Below are positions 22,067-32,107 of a stretch of DNA of 40,628 nt, one piece after another. The stretch lies in the NCBI GenBank assembly GCA_021845825.1, contig JAJZVF010000005.1, positions 1 through 40,628 of the forward strand, read 5' to 3'. Position 1 is the first letter of the stretch, and every line of letters begins with the position of its first letter. The notes beneath the pieces are model-generated. The model saw nothing but the letters and a program-made list of their open reading frames with translations, was not told the origin of the DNA and made no database searches. A program made the position numbers and the translations under genes. This stretch comes from Pseudomonadota bacterium. GTDB lineage: Bacteria; Pseudomonadota; Gammaproteobacteria; Steroidobacterales; Steroidobacteraceae.

Positions 22067-22979
22067 CAACAACCCCTACCCGCCGGACAGTGGTTACACC
22101 GGGCGCTTTGCGCCTTCGCCGACGGGCTCACTACATCTTGGCTCGCTGCTCGCCGCCGCCGGCAGCTTCCTCGATGCGCGCTGCCGCGGCGGCCGCTGGC
22201 TGGTCCGGATGGAAGACCTGGACAGCGCGCGCATCATTCGCGGCAGCGCCGAGGAGATCCTGAGAACGCTCGAGCGCTTCGGTCTTCACTGGGACGGAGC
22301 GATCGAGTACCAGAGCCGCCGCACAACTCATTACCTGGAGGCACTCGCTGGCCTGCGAGCCGCCGGGGCCACCTACGAGTGCAGCTGCTCCCGACGTGTG
22401 CTCACTGCCGGCGACGCCCGTCTCGCGGGCCCCGACGGCCGGATCTACCCGGGAACCTGCCGCTCGGGCCCTCGCCGACCGGGCCCCACCTCCACGCGAT
22501 TCAGGATGGATGGCGGCACGATCACGCTCGAGGACCGTTTTCAAGGCTCCATCACCTTCTCGTCCGGCTCGCTCGGCGATGTCGTTGTGCGGCGCCGGGA
22601 CGGCGTGATCGCCTACCAGCTCGCAGTCGTCGTCGATGACGCTCTTCAGGGCATCACGGACGTTGTGCGCGGCTCGGACCTGCTGGCAAGCACCGGCTGG
22701 CAACTCGCGCTGCAACGGGCCCTCGGGCTGCCGACGCCCCGTCACGGGCATCTGCCCGTGCTCACCGAGCCGGGCGGCGCCAAGCTTGCCAAATCACGCC
22801 GCTCGGTGGCCATCGAGCCTGCCCATGCCGGTGCGGAGCTGTTGACGGTGCTCCGGCTGCTCAACCAGGCCCCACCGGCGGCGCTCTGCGGCGCCCCGGC
22901 ACCGGAGGTGCTGGGCTGGGCCATCGCCCATTGGAACCCTGGCGCCTTCCGGCTGACTCGTCAAATCGAAGTGAAATAG
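22026..22979 (+). CDS. gluQ: Glutamyl-Q tRNA(Asp) synthetase
   Basis: A 317-residue paralogue of the GluRS catalytic core that attaches glutamate to the queuosine of tRNA-Asp. The HIGH-like motif is in RFAPSPTGSLHLGSLLAA. The zinc-site cysteines are in YECSCSRR and YPGTCR, and the KMSKS-like loop is KLAKSRRS. There is no anticodon-binding domain, as expected. In frame the only available start before the conserved part is GTG at 22026, which overlaps the dksA end by 41 bases; the extra 20 residues are Thr/Ala/Ser-rich. The dksA-gluQ pairing is conserved in gammaproteobacteria, and queF upstream belongs to the same tRNA modification pathway. Confidence 0.95.
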   Translation: MKSSTATATTATASNNPYPPDSGYTGRFAPSPTGSLHLGSLLAAAGSFLDARCRGGRWLVRMEDLDSARIIRGSAEEILRTLERFGLHWDGAIEYQSRRTTHYLEALAGLRAAGATYECSCSRRVLTAGDARLAGPDGRIYPGTCRSGPRRPGPTSTRFRMDGGTITLEDRFQGSITFSSGSLGDVVVRRRDGVIAYQLAVVVDDALQGITDVVRGSDLLASTGWQLALQRALGLPTPRHGHLPVLTEPGGAKLAKSRRSVAIEPAHAGAELLTVLRLLNQAPPAALCGAPAPEVLGWAIAHWNPGAFRLTRQIEVK

Positions 22980-23019
22980 CCGCAGCGCTCCTCCTCGGCA
23001 GGAAACGCCGCTTCATGGA

Positions 23020-23047
23020 CGGGGTTCGCCGCTTCAGACGAACCCCG
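23020..23047. terminator. Hairpin between convergent gluQ and pnp
   Basis: A 9-bp stem (cggggttcg / cgaaccccg, loop of 10 bases) stands in the 91-base gap between the gluQ and pnp stops. There is no T-run on either side, so if it ends transcription it may act as a weak or factor-assisted bidirectional terminator; it may also simply protect 3' ends. Confidence 0.4.
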
Positions 23048-23070
23048 CACGGCCCACGTGCAACGCCTGA

Positions 23071-25158
23071 TTACGCCGCCTCGACGTCGCGCATCGAGAG
23101 GCGGATACGGCCCTGGCGGTCGATCTCCAGCACCTTCACCCGAACGATGTCGCCTTCCTTGAGCTTGTCGCTCACGCGCTCGACGCGCTCGTTGGAGATC
23201 TGCGAGATGTGCACCAGGCCGTCACGGCCCGGCAGAATGGTCACGAACGCGCCGAAGTCCATCAGGCGCACCACCTTACCCTCGTAGATACGACCGACTT
23301 CCACATCGGCGGTGATGAGCTCGATGCGCCGCTGCGCCTCGCGGCCGGCGGTGCCGTTGACCGAGGCGATCTTCACCGTGCCATCGCTCTCGATGTCGAT
23401 GGTGGTGCCGGTCTCCTCGGTGATCTGGCGAATCACCGCCCCGCCCTTGCCGATGACGTCGCGGATTTTCTCCGGATCGATCTTCAGCGTGATGATGGAG
23501 GGTGCCCATTCGGACATGCTCGCGCGCGGCGCGCTGATGACCTTGTTCATCTCGCCGAGGATGTGCAGCCGGCCCTCGCGCGCCTGCTCGAGCGCGGCCT
23601 TCATGATCTCGGGGGTGACGCTGTCGACCTTGATGTCCATCTGCAGCGCGGTAACGCCGTCCCGGGTGCCGGCCACCTTGAAGTCCATGTCGCCGAGGTG
23701 ATCCTCGTCGCCGAGGATATCGGTCAACACCTTGTAGCGGCCGCCTTCGAGCACGAGGCCCATGGCGACGCCCGCCACCGGCGCCTTGATCGGCACGCCG
23801 GCGTCCATAAGCGACAGCGAGGAGCCGCACACGCTCGCCATGGAGCTCGAGCCGTTGGATTCCAGAATCTCCGAGACGATGCGGATCACGTACGGAAACT
23901 TCGTCATGTCGGGCATCATGGCGTTGACGCCGCGGCGGGCGAGATTGCCATGGCCGATCTCGCGGCGCTTGGGCGAGCCCATCATGCCCGTTTCGCCAAC
24001 CGAGAACGGCGGGAAGTTGTAGTGCAGCATGAACGGCTCGCGGCGCTCGCCTTCCAGCGCGTCGATGATCTGCGCATCGCGGGTGGTGCCCAGCGTGGTG
24101 ACCACGAGCGCCTGGGTCTCGCCCCGGGTGAACAGCGCCGAGCCGTGTGTACGCGGCAAGACACCGACCTTAACGGTGATCGGACGCACCGTTTTGCAGT
24201 CGCGCCCGTCGATGCGCGGCTCGCCGTTGAGAATCCGCTGGCGCACGATGTCGCTTTCGAGCTTGAACAGCGCTCCCTCGACCTGTTCGGACGCCCATTT
24301 GGGCGCCTCACCGCCGCTCAGCGCAGCCAAGGCCTGCGCCTTGATCTCCCCGATGCGCGCATAGCGCTGCTGCTTCTCAGTGATGGTGTACGCCTGCGCG
24401 AGCGCTTCCCGCGCCTGCCGCGCCACGGCGGCCACGAGCTCAGCGCTCTCGGCCGGCGGTTGCCAATTCCAGCGCGGCCTGCCGCTCTCGCGGGCCAGCT
24501 CGCGGATCGCGCGGATGGCCGCCTGCATCTGCTCGTGCCCGAACACTACGGCGCCGAGCATCACGTCCTCGGACAGCCCCTTGGCTTCCGATTCGACCAT
24601 CATCACGCCTTGCTCGGTGCCCGCGACCACCAGATGAAGGTCCGATTCCGTCAGCTGCGCGGCGGTCGGATTGAGCAGGTACTGGCCGGCCTTCCAGCCG
24701 ACGCGCGCCGCGCCGATCGGTCCGTTGAACGGAATACCGGAGAGCGCCAGGGCCGCCGAAGCGCCCAACAACGCCGGAATATCGGAGTCGACCTGCGGGT
24801 CGAGCGACAGGACCGTCGCGACCACCTGCACTTCGTTGTAAAAGCCGTCCGGAAACAGCGGCCGGATCGGCCGATCAATCAGGCGCGAGGTGAGCGTCTC
24901 CTTCTCCGTCGGACGACCCTCGCGCTTGAAAAACCCGCCGGGGATGCGCCCGGCGGCATAGGTCTTCTCGACATAATTGACCGTCAGGGGGAAGAAATCG
25001 CGACCCGCCGCAGCGGTCTTTTGCGCACACGCGGTGACCAGCACCACCGTATCGCCCATGGAAACGCGTACGGCGCCGTCGGCCTGGCGGGCGAGTTCGC
25101 CGCTCTCCAGGGTGACTGTGTGGGATCCGTAGGAAAACGACTTTCTGACAACGCTCAA
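23071..25158 (-). CDS. pnp: Polyribonucleotide nucleotidyltransferase (PNPase)
   Basis: A 695-residue phosphorolytic 3'-5' exoribonuclease, part of the RNA degradosome in many gammaproteobacteria. Two RNase PH domains (residues about 10-230 and 310-545, with [29 protein letters not shown] and [17 protein letters not shown]) flank an all-helical region. A KH domain ([20 protein letters not shown]) and an S1 domain ([30 protein letters not shown]) follow. Start is TTG at 25158, chosen because GAGGA stands 7 bases upstream and the N-terminus matches the family. It follows rpsO, with a terminator between them, as in E. coli. Confidence 0.98.
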   Translation of the reverse strand: MSVVRKSFSYGSHTVTLESGELARQADGAVRVSMGDTVVLVTACAQKTAAAGRDFFPLTVNYVEKTYAAGRIPGGFFKREGRPTEKETLTSRLIDRPIRPLFPDGFYNEVQVVATVLSLDPQVDSDIPALLGASAALALSGIPFNGPIGAARVGWKAGQYLLNPTAAQLTESDLHLVVAGTEQGVMMVESEAKGLSEDVMLGAVVFGHEQMQAAIRAIRELARESGRPRWNWQPPAESAELVAAVARQAREALAQAYTITEKQQRYARIGEIKAQALAALSGGEAPKWASEQVEGALFKLESDIVRQRILNGEPRIDGRDCKTVRPITVKVGVLPRTHGSALFTRGETQALVVTTLGTTRDAQIIDALEGERREPFMLHYNFPPFSVGETGMMGSPKRREIGHGNLARRGVNAMMPDMTKFPYVIRIVSEILESNGSSSMASVCGSSLSLMDAGVPIKAPVAGVAMGLVLEGGRYKVLTDILGDEDHLGDMDFKVAGTRDGVTALQMDIKVDSVTPEIMKAALEQAREGRLHILGEMNKVISAPRASMSEWAPSIITLKIDPEKIRDVIGKGGAVIRQITEETGTTIDIESDGTVKIASVNGTAGREAQRRIELITADVEVGRIYEGKVVRLMDFGAFVTILPGRDGLVHISQISNERVERVSDKLKEGDIVRVKVLEIDRQGRIRLSMRDVEAA

Positions 25159-25165
25159 TCTTCGG

Positions 25166-25170
25166 TCCTC
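25166..25170 (-). promoter_or_regulatory. Shine-Dalgarno site deciding the pnp TTG start
   Basis: The minus strand reads GAGGA seven bases before TTG at 25158. No ATG or GTG in frame lies closer to the conserved N-terminus, so this site supports the rare TTG initiation. Confidence 0.6.
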
Positions 25171-25201
25171 GTAATGTTAGGTTCAGGCAGAAACACCAGT
25201 G

Positions 25202-25234
25202 GAAAAATAAAGGGCCGCTCTGTGCGGCGGCCCT
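25202..25234 (-). terminator. Intrinsic terminator between rpsO and pnp
   Basis: Read on the minus strand, an 8-bp stem agggccgc / gcggccct (25227-25234 with 25211-25218) is followed by TTATTTTT. It starts 9 bases after the rpsO stop. It should end most rpsO transcripts, with partial read-through into pnp, as known for the rpsO-pnp operon of E. coli. Confidence 0.85.
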
Positions 25235-25243
25235 CTGGTGTCG

Positions 25244-25513
25244 TCAGCGGCGCAGCCCCAGGCGCTCCACGAGCTCCTGGTATTTCTGCGGCTTCGTCGC
25301 CTTGAGATAATCGAGGAGCTTACGGCGCTGATTCACGAGCTTCACGAGCCCGCGGCGCGAGGAGTGATCACGACGATGCGTCGTGAAATGCCCGCCCAAG
25401 CCGCTGATGCGCTCGGAGAGCAGCGCAACCTGGACCTCGGGGGAACCGGTGTCAGCGGGTCCGCGCCGGTATTGCGCCAGAATCCCGCTCTTTTTCTCGG
25501 TGGTTAAAGCCAT
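25244..25513 (-). CDS. rpsO: 30S ribosomal protein S15
   Basis: An 89-residue primary 16S rRNA-binding protein of the small subunit. The whole length matches the family: [16 protein letters not shown], then [30 protein letters not shown] and a basic C-terminus. The ATG at 25513 has AGGA about 10 bases upstream. A promoter candidate lies at 25566-25595 on the minus strand. Confidence 0.99.
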   Translation of the reverse strand: MALTTEKKSGILAQYRRGPADTGSPEVQVALLSERISGLGGHFTTHRRDHSSRRGLVKLVNQRRKLLDYLKATKPQKYQELVERLGLRR

Positions 25514-25565
25514 TGCACAATGGTCCTAAGTTACTGTATCAGGTATCCTTTTGAGGAAGCGGGCG

Positions 25566-25595
25566 ATTCTACCCGGTGAGCTGCCTCCACCACAA
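25566..25595 (-). promoter_or_regulatory. Candidate promoter of rpsO
   Basis: The minus strand shows TTGTGG (25595-25590), an 18-base spacer and TAGAAT (25571-25566, five of six -10 bases), about 50 bases before the rpsO ATG. Confidence 0.45.
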
Positions 25596-25753
25596 GTTTA
25601 CCCGGCCGGTCCCCGACCTCGCCGCTTCGAACGGCCAAGCGTAGCCTCCGGCGGCTGTCAGTGCACGACCCCTTGCGCGCAGGACCGCGAGCCCGCAGCA
25701 CCGTGGCCGTGCCGAGCGCAATCCTTCCGGACGATTTTTTGCGCTATGATGCA

Positions 25754-26029
25754 ATGGTCATGATCCGATCGATTCTCATCGTCATCGGCTCTGCCTTCGC
25801 ACTTGCAGCGTGCTCGAGCCTGCCGGCACCACGGCCGCACAGCCGCCTCGCCGCCACCACACCGGCCGGTTGTGTCCGCAGCGCAGACAGCCTGATACCC
25901 TCCAAGAGTCCGTGCATGACTCCAGGCAGCTCGTATTCGCAACGGCAGATTCGCCAGACCGGCCACACCAATCTGGCGCGGGCACTGCAGAGCCTCGACC
26001 CGGACGTCACCGCGGTAGGAACCCCCTAG
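25754..26029 (+). CDS. Small predicted lipoprotein, function unknown
   Basis: A 91-residue protein whose first 20 residues are a clear lipoprotein signal peptide (basic start, hydrophobic ILIVIGSAFALA, lipobox L-A-A-C with Cys20). The mature part has two further cysteines (in GCVRSAD and SPCMTPG) and a GSSYSQRQIRQTG segment, then ALQSLDPDVTAV. The last part faintly recalls the plug start of TonB receptors (T-G ... A-L-x-x-L-D-P), but the protein is far too short to be one. The frame is open further upstream, but only the start at 25754 or the ATG at 25760 gives a signal peptide. It is alone on plus between rpsO and truB. A TATGAT hexamer at 25745-25750 just before the start is too close to serve as an ordinary promoter. 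I do not recognise a named family. Confidence 0.65.
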   Translation: MVMIRSILIVIGSAFALAACSSLPAPRPHSRLAATTPAGCVRSADSLIPSKSPCMTPGSSYSQRQIRQTGHTNLARALQSLDPDVTAVGTP

Positions 26030-26099
26030 GGTAGGCGGCGCCGCTTCCCGAACGGGGCCCGCTGCGGGGGGGAGCCCCGGCGGACGGGGGCAGGATCGC

Positions 26100-26975
26100 T
26101 CAAGTAAACAGCCGCTTCGGCCGCACGCCTGCACGGCCATCGGCCTCGCCTATGCCAAGGAAGCGCCCATCCTCGTACAACCTGACCTTGCCGGCGGCGA
26201 TATTTGCCTTTTCGAGCTCCACCGGCTGTCCGTGGCGGATGCGCCCGGCCTGCAAAGCGCTGAGATTCACCGCCGGAAGGTGCTGCAGCGGCCAGTCCGC
26301 CGGCAAGATCCGTGGTGTCTGCCCGCGCTCGCAAGCAAGCGCGATGGACGCCAGGGTCTGCATCGGCTCTAGATCAAAAGGCTCGACGCTCGAGCGTCGA
26401 AGCGACGCGACGTGACCGCAGGTGCCGAGCTCCCGGGCGATATCCTCGGCGAGCGTGCGCACATAAGTGCCCTTGGAGCAGTGCGTCTCCAGCTCGATCT
26501 GCCCGGTCCGCTGCCCGAGGAGCCGCAACTCGAAGATTTCGATGGGGCGTGCCTCCCGCTCCACCACCACACCCGAGCGGGCCAGCTGGTAAAGCGGCCG
26601 GCCAGCGCGCTTCAGGGCAGAGTACATCGGGGGAACCTGACGCCCCGGCCCGAGGAATCCCCTGAGGACTGCACCGATCCGCTCGGCCGCGAGCTCCGGC
26701 ACGGCGCAGCGCTCGAGGATCGCTCCTTCGCGGTCGCCGGTGGCCGTGCGCACACCGAGTGTGAGGGTGAATCGATAGCGCTTGCGGCTCGAGAGAATCT
26801 CCCCGGCGATCTTGGTGGCCTCGCCGAGGCAGATCGGCAGCATGCCCGTCGCCAGCGGGTCAAGGCTGCCGGCATGACCCGCCTTTGCCGCTCCGAGGAG
26901 CCGGCGCACGCGCTGCAGCGCGCCATTTGAGGAAAGCCCCTCGGGCTTGTCGAGCAACACGATGCCGGTGAGCAT
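26100..26975 (-). CDS. truB: tRNA pseudouridine-55 synthase
   Basis: A 291-residue enzyme making pseudouridine 55 in the T-loop of tRNAs. The catalytic Asp is D39 in GHAGSLDPLATGMLPICLG, where the usual second residue Thr is Ala. KRYRFTLTLGVRTATGDREG and the CSKGTYVRTLAEDIARELG motif are conserved. A PUA-like C-terminal part follows (LSALQAGRIRHGQPV ... GIGEADG). It is last in the rimP-nusA-infB-rbfA-truB operon, 28 bases after rbfA. The ATG at 26975 is slightly later than in some homologues, which have a short basic N-terminal extension. Confidence 0.97.
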   Translation of the reverse strand: MLTGIVLLDKPEGLSSNGALQRVRRLLGAAKAGHAGSLDPLATGMLPICLGEATKIAGEILSSRKRYRFTLTLGVRTATGDREGAILERCAVPELAAERIGAVLRGFLGPGRQVPPMYSALKRAGRPLYQLARSGVVVEREARPIEIFELRLLGQRTGQIELETHCSKGTYVRTLAEDIARELGTCGHVASLRRSSVEPFDLEPMQTLASIALACERGQTPRILPADWPLQHLPAVNLSALQAGRIRHGQPVELEKANIAAGKVRLYEDGRFLGIGEADGRAGVRPKRLFT

Positions 26976-27003
26976 GGGCAGTCTGCGTACGCTCCCGGGC
27001 GCG

Positions 27004-27384
27004 CTAGGAAAGCTTGTGCTTGGCCTGATCCTGTTCCACCGCCCGATTGATCAGACCGGTGAGCCCGGCGGCCCTATCGGCCGTGTCGTCCAATACGAAT
27101 TCGAGCCGCGGCGCATGCCGCAGCCCGAGCGAGCGGCCCGCCTCCCCGCGCAGGAAGCCCCCCGCGTGCGTCAGGCCGCGACGCACCTCCTCGGGCGGAT
27201 GCGTACCGGCGAAGGGAATGAAAAACACGCGGGCGAGCCCCATGTCGGCCGAAAGACTGACGGCCGTGATGGTCACGTTGCCCACCCGCGGGTCCTTGAC
27301 CTCGCGAGTGATCAGTGCCGCAAGCACCCGCTGCAGCTGTGCCTCGATCTTGCGCCCCCTCGAGCTGGTCTGACTCACGGGCAC
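27004..27384 (-). CDS. rbfA: Ribosome-binding factor A
   Basis: A 126-residue 30S assembly factor with a KH-like fold (RKIEAQLQRVLAALITREVKDPRVGNVTITAVSLSADMGLARVFF). It is needed for 16S 5'-end maturation and cold growth. Start is GTG at 27384, three bases after the infB stop; another GTG two codons later is equally possible. The 5' part of its ribosome site lies inside the end of infB, so translation is probably coupled. Confidence 0.96.
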   Translation of the reverse strand: MPVSQTSSRGRKIEAQLQRVLAALITREVKDPRVGNVTITAVSLSADMGLARVFFIPFAGTHPPEEVRRGLTHAGGFLRGEAGRSLGLRHAPRLEFVLDDTADRAAGLTGLINRAVEQDQAKHKLS

Positions 27385-27387
27385 CGC

Positions 27388-29964
27388 TCACAGGCTCCGG
27401 GCGACCTCAACGCGCGCGAAGCACTCGATTTGATCGCCCACACGCACGTCCTGGTAGTTCTTCACGCCGATACCGCACTCGGTGCCGGCGCGCACCTCGC
27501 TCACATCGTCCTTGAAGCGGCGCAAAGACTCCAGCGCGCCTTCGAAGATCACCACGTTGTCGCGCAGCACGCGGATGGGGTTGTTGCGCCTCACCAAGCC
27601 CTCGGTCACGAGGCAGCCGGCGACGACGCCGAATTTGCTGGAGCGGAACACTTCGCGCACCTGTGCCACGCCCACGATCTGTTCCTTGATTTCCGGGCGC
27701 AGCAGCCCGGTCATCATCTGCTTCACGTCGTCGATGGCTTCGTAGATGATGCTGTAGTAGCGAACTTCGACGCCGGTCTCCTTCATGGCCTCGCGCGCGC
27801 CGGAATCGGCGCGGACATTGAAGCCGATGATGAGCGCCTTCGATGCCGCAGCCAGCTGCACGTCCGAGACCGTGATGCCGCCGAGGCCGCTCGCGATCAG
27901 TTTGACTTGGACTTCGTCCGTAGAGAGATTGGTGAGCGCCTCGCGCAACGCCTCAGCGCTGCCCTGCACGTCCGCCTTGATCAGGATCGCTACGACCCCG
28001 GCCTTTTCTTCGCCCAGCTGCGAGAACACGTCCTCCGCACGCGTCGCCTGGCGCGCAAGCTTCACGTCGCGAGACCTGCCCTGGCGATAGAGCGCCACCT
28101 CGCGAGCCTTGCGCTCACTCTCGAGCACCAGGATCTCGTCCCCCGCGTTCGGCGCGCCGGAAAGACCCAACACGACCACCGGCATGGAAGGCGGAGCCTC
28201 CTCGACGGGCCGGCCGTTCTCGTCGAACATGGCGCGCACGCGACCGAACTCCGGACCGGCGATGATCGGATCGCCGAGGCGAAGCGTGCCCTTCTTCACG
28301 AGCACGGTGGCGACCGCCCCCCGGCCCTTCTCGACGCTCGATTCGATCACCACGCCGCTTGCAAGCCCGGCGCGCGGCGCGCGCAACTCGAGCACCTCCG
28401 CCTGCAGCAGCACCGCCTCGAGCAACGCATCGATCCCCTGGCCGGTGTGCGCCGAGACGTTGACGAACATGTTCTGCCCGCCCCATTCCTCGGGAATGAC
28501 CTCTTGCTTGGCGAGCTCCGTGCGCACCCGATCCGGATCCGCCCCGCTCTTGTCTATCTTGTTGACCGCCACGACGATCGGCACCCCCGCCGCACGGGCG
28601 TGCTGGATCGCCTCGATCGTCTGCGGCATGACCCCGTCGTCGGCCGCAACCACCAGGATGACCACATCGGTCGCTTTCGCGCCGCGCGCGCGCATGGCGG
28701 TGAACGCGGCATGACCGGGTGTGTCGATGAAGGTCACCACTCCCTTCGGGGTCTCGACGTGATAGGCGCCGATGTGCTGAGTGATCCCGCCGGCCTCGCC
28801 GGCCGCAACCTTGGTGCGGCGGATGTAATCGAGGAGCGAGGTCTTGCCGTGGTCGACGTGGCCCATCACCGTCACGACCGGCGGACGGGCTTCGAGCTGG
28901 ACCTCCTCGGCCTTCTCGCCCTGCAGATCGACCTCGATCTGGTTTTCCTGCAGCAGCTTCGGCGTATGGCCCATTTCCTCCACGACCAGCACCGCGGTAT
29001 CCCGGTCGAGCGGCTGGTTGATGGTGGCCATGACACCGAGGTTCATCAATGTCTTGATGACCGCAGGAGCCTTCACCGCCATCTTCTGGGCGAGCTCGGC
29101 CACAGTGATCGTCTCGCCGATGCTGACCTCGCGCACCACCGGGGCGGTGGGTCTCTCGAAACCATGACGGCCCTCGCCCGCGCTCGGCACGGGGCGCGTC
29201 TTGGCGTGACGCTTTTTCTTGAAGCGCGAGCTGACATCCGTGGCGACGTGCAGCTCTTCCCTGCCATAACGGGTATGGCGGTCGTCCACCAGCGGCTTGC
29301 CGCGCACCGGCGCCGGCGCCGGTGCCGGCGGAGCCTGCCCCTCGGCCTCTGCCTCCGGCGGCGCCAGGGTCGCCTTGACCTCTTCCCGAGCGCGGCGCTC
29401 GCGCTCCTCGCGCTCCCGGTCTTCACGCTCCCGGCGCTCCTGCTCCTCCTGGGCACGCTGCTCGGCCTGATGCCGCGCCTCCTCTTGAGCACGTCTGCGA
29501 GCGGCTTCTTCCTCCTCGATTCGGCGACGATTCTCGGCTTCCAGCCGCTCATTTTCCCGGCGCTCGGCCTCGGCGCGCTCGGCCTCTTCGCTTTCGCGCC
29601 GCTTCTGCTCGATCTCGTCGTGCTGCTTGCGGGCCTGCTCCTCGAGGACGTCTCGCTTGATGTAGGTGCGCTTGGTACGCACTTCCACATTGACGGTGCG
29701 AGAGCGTCCCTGCGCGCTCGCGAGCTTCAGTTCGCTCTGGGTCTTGCGCTTCAACGTGATGCGACGGGGCGCGGCATCGCCTTCGGCCGCCGCTCCCGCG
29801 CCATGACTGCGCCGCAGATGGGTCAGGAGCTCCAGCTTGGCATCATCGCTGATGCGATCCTCAGGGCCGTTGACCTGGATACCCGCCTGATCGAGCTGCA
29901 CGAGCAGCCGGTCCACGGGCACCTTCAGGACTTCGGCAAACTGGGCTACCGTCACTTCCGCCAT
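27388..29964 (-). CDS. infB: Translation initiation factor IF-2
   Basis: An 858-residue GTPase that brings initiator tRNA to the 30S subunit. An IF2_N domain (residues 1-50) is followed by a highly charged E/R/A coiled linker (about 105-200) and a Pro/Ala-rich break; a second IF2_N-like domain lies near 275-340. The G domain begins with GHVDHGKT at 368-375, then DTPGHAAF and NKIDK. The C-terminal domains end with [19 protein letters not shown] long open frame on the opposite strand is only a shadow of this GC-rich gene. It lies 19 bases after nusA. Confidence 0.99.
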   Translation of the reverse strand: MAEVTVAQFAEVLKVPVDRLLVQLDQAGIQVNGPEDRISDDAKLELLTHLRRSHGAGAAAEGDAAPRRITLKRKTQSELKLASAQGRSRTVNVEVRTKRTYIKRDVLEEQARKQHDEIEQKRRESEEAERAEAERRENERLEAENRRRIEEEEAARRRAQEEARHQAEQRAQEEQERREREDREREERERRAREEVKATLAPPEAEAEGQAPPAPAPAPVRGKPLVDDRHTRYGREELHVATDVSSRFKKKRHAKTRPVPSAGEGRHGFERPTAPVVREVSIGETITVAELAQKMAVKAPAVIKTLMNLGVMATINQPLDRDTAVLVVEEMGHTPKLLQENQIEVDLQGEKAEEVQLEARPPVVTVMGHVDHGKTSLLDYIRRTKVAAGEAGGITQHIGAYHVETPKGVVTFIDTPGHAAFTAMRARGAKATDVVILVVAADDGVMPQTIEAIQHARAAGVPIVVAVNKIDKSGADPDRVRTELAKQEVIPEEWGGQNMFVNVSAHTGQGIDALLEAVLLQAEVLELRAPRAGLASGVVIESSVEKGRGAVATVLVKKGTLRLGDPIIAGPEFGRVRAMFDENGRPVEEAPPSMPVVVLGLSGAPNAGDEILVLESERKAREVALYRQGRSRDVKLARQATRAEDVFSQLGEEKAGVVAILIKADVQGSAEALREALTNLSTDEVQVKLIASGLGGITVSDVQLAAASKALIIGFNVRADSGAREAMKETGVEVRYYSIIYEAIDDVKQMMTGLLRPEIKEQIVGVAQVREVFRSSKFGVVAGCLVTEGLVRRNNPIRVLRDNVVIFEGALESLRRFKDDVSEVRAGTECGIGVKNYQDVRVGDQIECFARVEVARSL

Positions 29965-29983
29965 ATGTCATGCACCCCTGAGA

Positions 29984-31480
29984 TCAGTGGCCGGGCGCGA
30001 ACCAAGGCGCCCGCGCGGTCATGATGAGTTTGCCTGCCTTTTCCGGAGCCAGGCCCTCGATATCGGCAAGGTCGTCCACCGACTGCTCGGCCAAATCCTC
30101 GCGCGTACGCACCCCGTGACGCGCAAGCGCCAGCGCCAGATCCGGGCTCATGCCCTCGAGCAACAGCAGATCGTCGGCCGGCATGGCCTGATCCAGCGAT
30201 TCCTCGCTGGCAATGGCCTGCGTGAGCAGCACATCGCGCGCACGGTTGCGCAACTCCTTGACGATCTGCTCGTCGAACTCTGCAATGGACGCGAGCTCGC
30301 CCTGCGGCACGTAGGCAATTTCCTCGATGGTCGAAAACCCTTCCTGCGCCAGGATGGTGGCGACGTCCTCGTCGACATCGAGCTGCTTCATGAACAGCTG
30401 CACCAGTGCCTTGGCCTCGGACTCGCTCTTCGCATCCGCGTCCGACTCGGTCATGACATTGAGCTCCCAGCCGCTCAGCTGGCTCGCCAGACGGATGTTC
30501 TGCCCGCCGCGGCCGATCGCCTGGGAGAGCTTGTCCTCGGCAACCGCGATATCCATGCTGTGGGAGTCCTCATCGACCACGATGGACAGTACCTCGGCCG
30601 GCGACATGGCGTTGATAACGAACTGCGCGGGGTTCTCGTCATAGGGAATGATGTCCACACGCTCGCCGGCGATCTCGTTGGACACCGCCTGCACACGCGA
30701 CCCGCGCATGCCGACGCATGCGCCCACCGGGTCGATACGCGGATCGGTGCTGCGCACGGCGATCTTGGCGCGCACGCCAGGATCGCGCGCCGCCCCGAGG
30801 ATATGGATCAGACCCTGGCCAACCTCGGGTACCTCGAGCTTGAACAGCTCGATGAGAAACTCCGGCGCGGTGCGCGTGAGAAACAGCTGCGGCCCGCGCA
30901 GCTCCGAGCGCACCTCGCGCAGGTAGGCCTTGATGCGGTCCTGAGCCTTGACCTGCTCCCGCGGGATCATGTCGGTGCGCGGCACGAACCCCTCTGCATT
31001 GGAGCCGAGGTCGATGTAGATGCCGTTGCGATCGACACGCTTGACGACGCCGCTGACGAGCGTACCGACGCGATCGCGGTAGGCGTCCACCACCTGCTGG
31101 CGCTCGGCCTCGCGCACCTTCTGAACGATGACCTGCTTGGCCTGCTGCGCCGCGATGCGCCCGAAGGACACCGATTCAATCGGCTGCTCGACGAAGCCGC
31201 CGACTTCAACCTTCGCATCGAGGTCGCGCGCATCCTCCAAACGCAGCTCCCGATCGGGCGCCTGCAGCTCGTTGGAGTCGTCCGCGAAAACTTTCCAGCG
31301 GCGAAACGTCTCGTAATCGCCGCTCTTGCGGTCGATGGCCACGCGCACGTCCCATTCCTCACCGTGCTTGCGGCGCGTCGCAGAGGCGAGCGCCGCCTCG
31401 AGCGCCTCGAAAATCACTTCTTTGTCGACGCCCTTCTCATTCGAGACGGCATCCACAACCATCAGGATTTCCTTGTTCAC
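29984..31480 (-). CDS. nusA: Transcription termination/antitermination factor NusA
   Basis: A 498-residue RNA polymerase-associated factor. It has an N-terminal polymerase-binding domain ([30 protein letters not shown]) and an S1 domain ([22 protein letters not shown]). Two KH domains follow ([18 protein letters not shown] and [18 protein letters not shown]), and two acidic C-terminal repeats are typical of proteobacterial NusA. Start is GTG at 31480, with AGAGGTG 7 bases upstream, giving a length close to E. coli's 495. The frame is open 34 codons further up into the rimP tail, without homology. NusA itself may act on the attenuator-like leader of this operon. Confidence 0.98.
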   Translation of the reverse strand: MNKEILMVVDAVSNEKGVDKEVIFEALEAALASATRRKHGEEWDVRVAIDRKSGDYETFRRWKVFADDSNELQAPDRELRLEDARDLDAKVEVGGFVEQPIESVSFGRIAAQQAKQVIVQKVREAERQQVVDAYRDRVGTLVSGVVKRVDRNGIYIDLGSNAEGFVPRTDMIPREQVKAQDRIKAYLREVRSELRGPQLFLTRTAPEFLIELFKLEVPEVGQGLIHILGAARDPGVRAKIAVRSTDPRIDPVGACVGMRGSRVQAVSNEIAGERVDIIPYDENPAQFVINAMSPAEVLSIVVDEDSHSMDIAVAEDKLSQAIGRGGQNIRLASQLSGWELNVMTESDADAKSESEAKALVQLFMKQLDVDEDVATILAQEGFSTIEEIAYVPQGELASIAEFDEQIVKELRNRARDVLLTQAIASEESLDQAMPADDLLLLEGMSPDLALALARHGVRTREDLAEQSVDDLADIEGLAPEKAGKLIMTARAPWFAPGH

Positions 31481-31486
31481 TACTGT

Positions 31487-31493
31487 CACCTCT
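31487..31493 (-). promoter_or_regulatory. Shine-Dalgarno site deciding the nusA GTG start
   Basis: The minus strand reads AGAGGTG six bases before GTG at 31480, in the 55-base gap between rimP and nusA. It selects this GTG over the longer open frame. Confidence 0.7.
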
Positions 31494-31535
31494 GCAACCG
31501 GCGGTCCGTGCGGACCGCTCGCCCGACTCGCCAAC

Positions 31536-31988
31536 CTAACCTGCCAACCTGGCCTTGGCCACGTCCCCAAAACCCACCGCAACCCGCTCGCCGTCGACCT
31601 CGAGCTCGATCCCCGTATCGCCTACCGCGCGCAGCGTCCCGGTGTAGCGGCGCCGTCCCTCGCGCGCAGCGGCGAGCTCCACGAAGACCCTCGCGCCCAC
31701 GAAGCGCTCGAAGTGCGCCCTCGTGCGCAGCACCCGGTCGAAGCCTGGCGAAGACACCTCAAGGGTGTAGGCCGTTGGCATAGGGTCCTCGACGTCAAGC
31801 AGCGCCGATACCTCACGGCTGACGCGCTCGCAGTCCTCGATACCTACCCCGCCCGGATGATCGATGTAAAGCCGCACCACGGCGCTGCCTCGGCCCCCGC
31901 CGTGCTCCAGGTCGACCAGTTCAAAGCCGAGCCGCCCGACCAAGGGCTCAATGAGGGCGATGAGCCGCTCTCGCAACGTCGCAGACAT
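31536..31988 (-). CDS. rimP: Ribosome maturation factor RimP
   Basis: A 150-residue 30S maturation factor. Conserved parts are [50 protein letters not shown] and [16 protein letters not shown]. The C-terminal SH3-like domain ends with a basic tail. Start at the ATG 31988 (MSATLRERL); the frame continues upstream into the leader hairpins but those codons are Gly/Pro/Phe-rich and not homologous. First gene of the rimP-nusA-infB-rbfA-truB operon. Confidence 0.96.
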   Translation of the reverse strand: MSATLRERLIALIEPLVGRLGFELVDLEHGGGRGSAVVRLYIDHPGGVGIEDCERVSREVSALLDVEDPMPTAYTLEVSSPGFDRVLRTRAHFERFVGARVFVELAAAREGRRRYTGTLRAVGDTGIELEVDGERVAVGFGDVAKARLAG

Positions 31989-32010
31989 CGATGCTCCCGC
32001 GCCCCGGGCC

Positions 32011-32037
32011 AAAAAAAAGAATGGGCCCCGCGGCCCA
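32011..32037 (-). terminator. Second terminator-like hairpin in the rimP leader
   Basis: On the minus strand a 6-bp stem tgggcc / ggccca (32037-32032 with 32027-32022, loop GCGG) is followed by TTCTTTTTTTT. It ends only 22 bases before the rimP ATG, and there is no gene between it and the first hairpin, so it can act only on the rimP operon transcript. An 8-bp hairpin (32043-32069) precedes it. Confidence 0.65.
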
Positions 32038-32080
32038 CCCACGCCCGAACGGCCTCAGCCTGTTCGGGCCAACCATAAAA

Positions 32081-32106
32081 ACGCAAAAAGCCCCTCGGGG
32101 GGCTTT
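32081..32106 (-). terminator. First terminator-like hairpin in the rimP leader (attenuator)
   Basis: On the minus strand an 8-bp stem aaagcccc / ggggcttt (32106-32099 with 32094-32087) continues into TTTTTGCGTTTTT. No gene lies upstream on this strand, so its target is the rimP-nusA-infB transcript itself. A 9-base part (32092-32100) can alternatively pair with 32145-32153 in the upstream hairpin. Confidence 0.75.
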
Positions 32107-32107
32107 C

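Noticed and set aside
26947-30024. A 1025-codon open frame on plus, antisense to truB, rbfA and infB
   Set aside because: It lies wholly opposite well-conserved genes, is His/Arg/Leu-rich without any recognisable domain, and arises from the strong GC bias at third codon positions.
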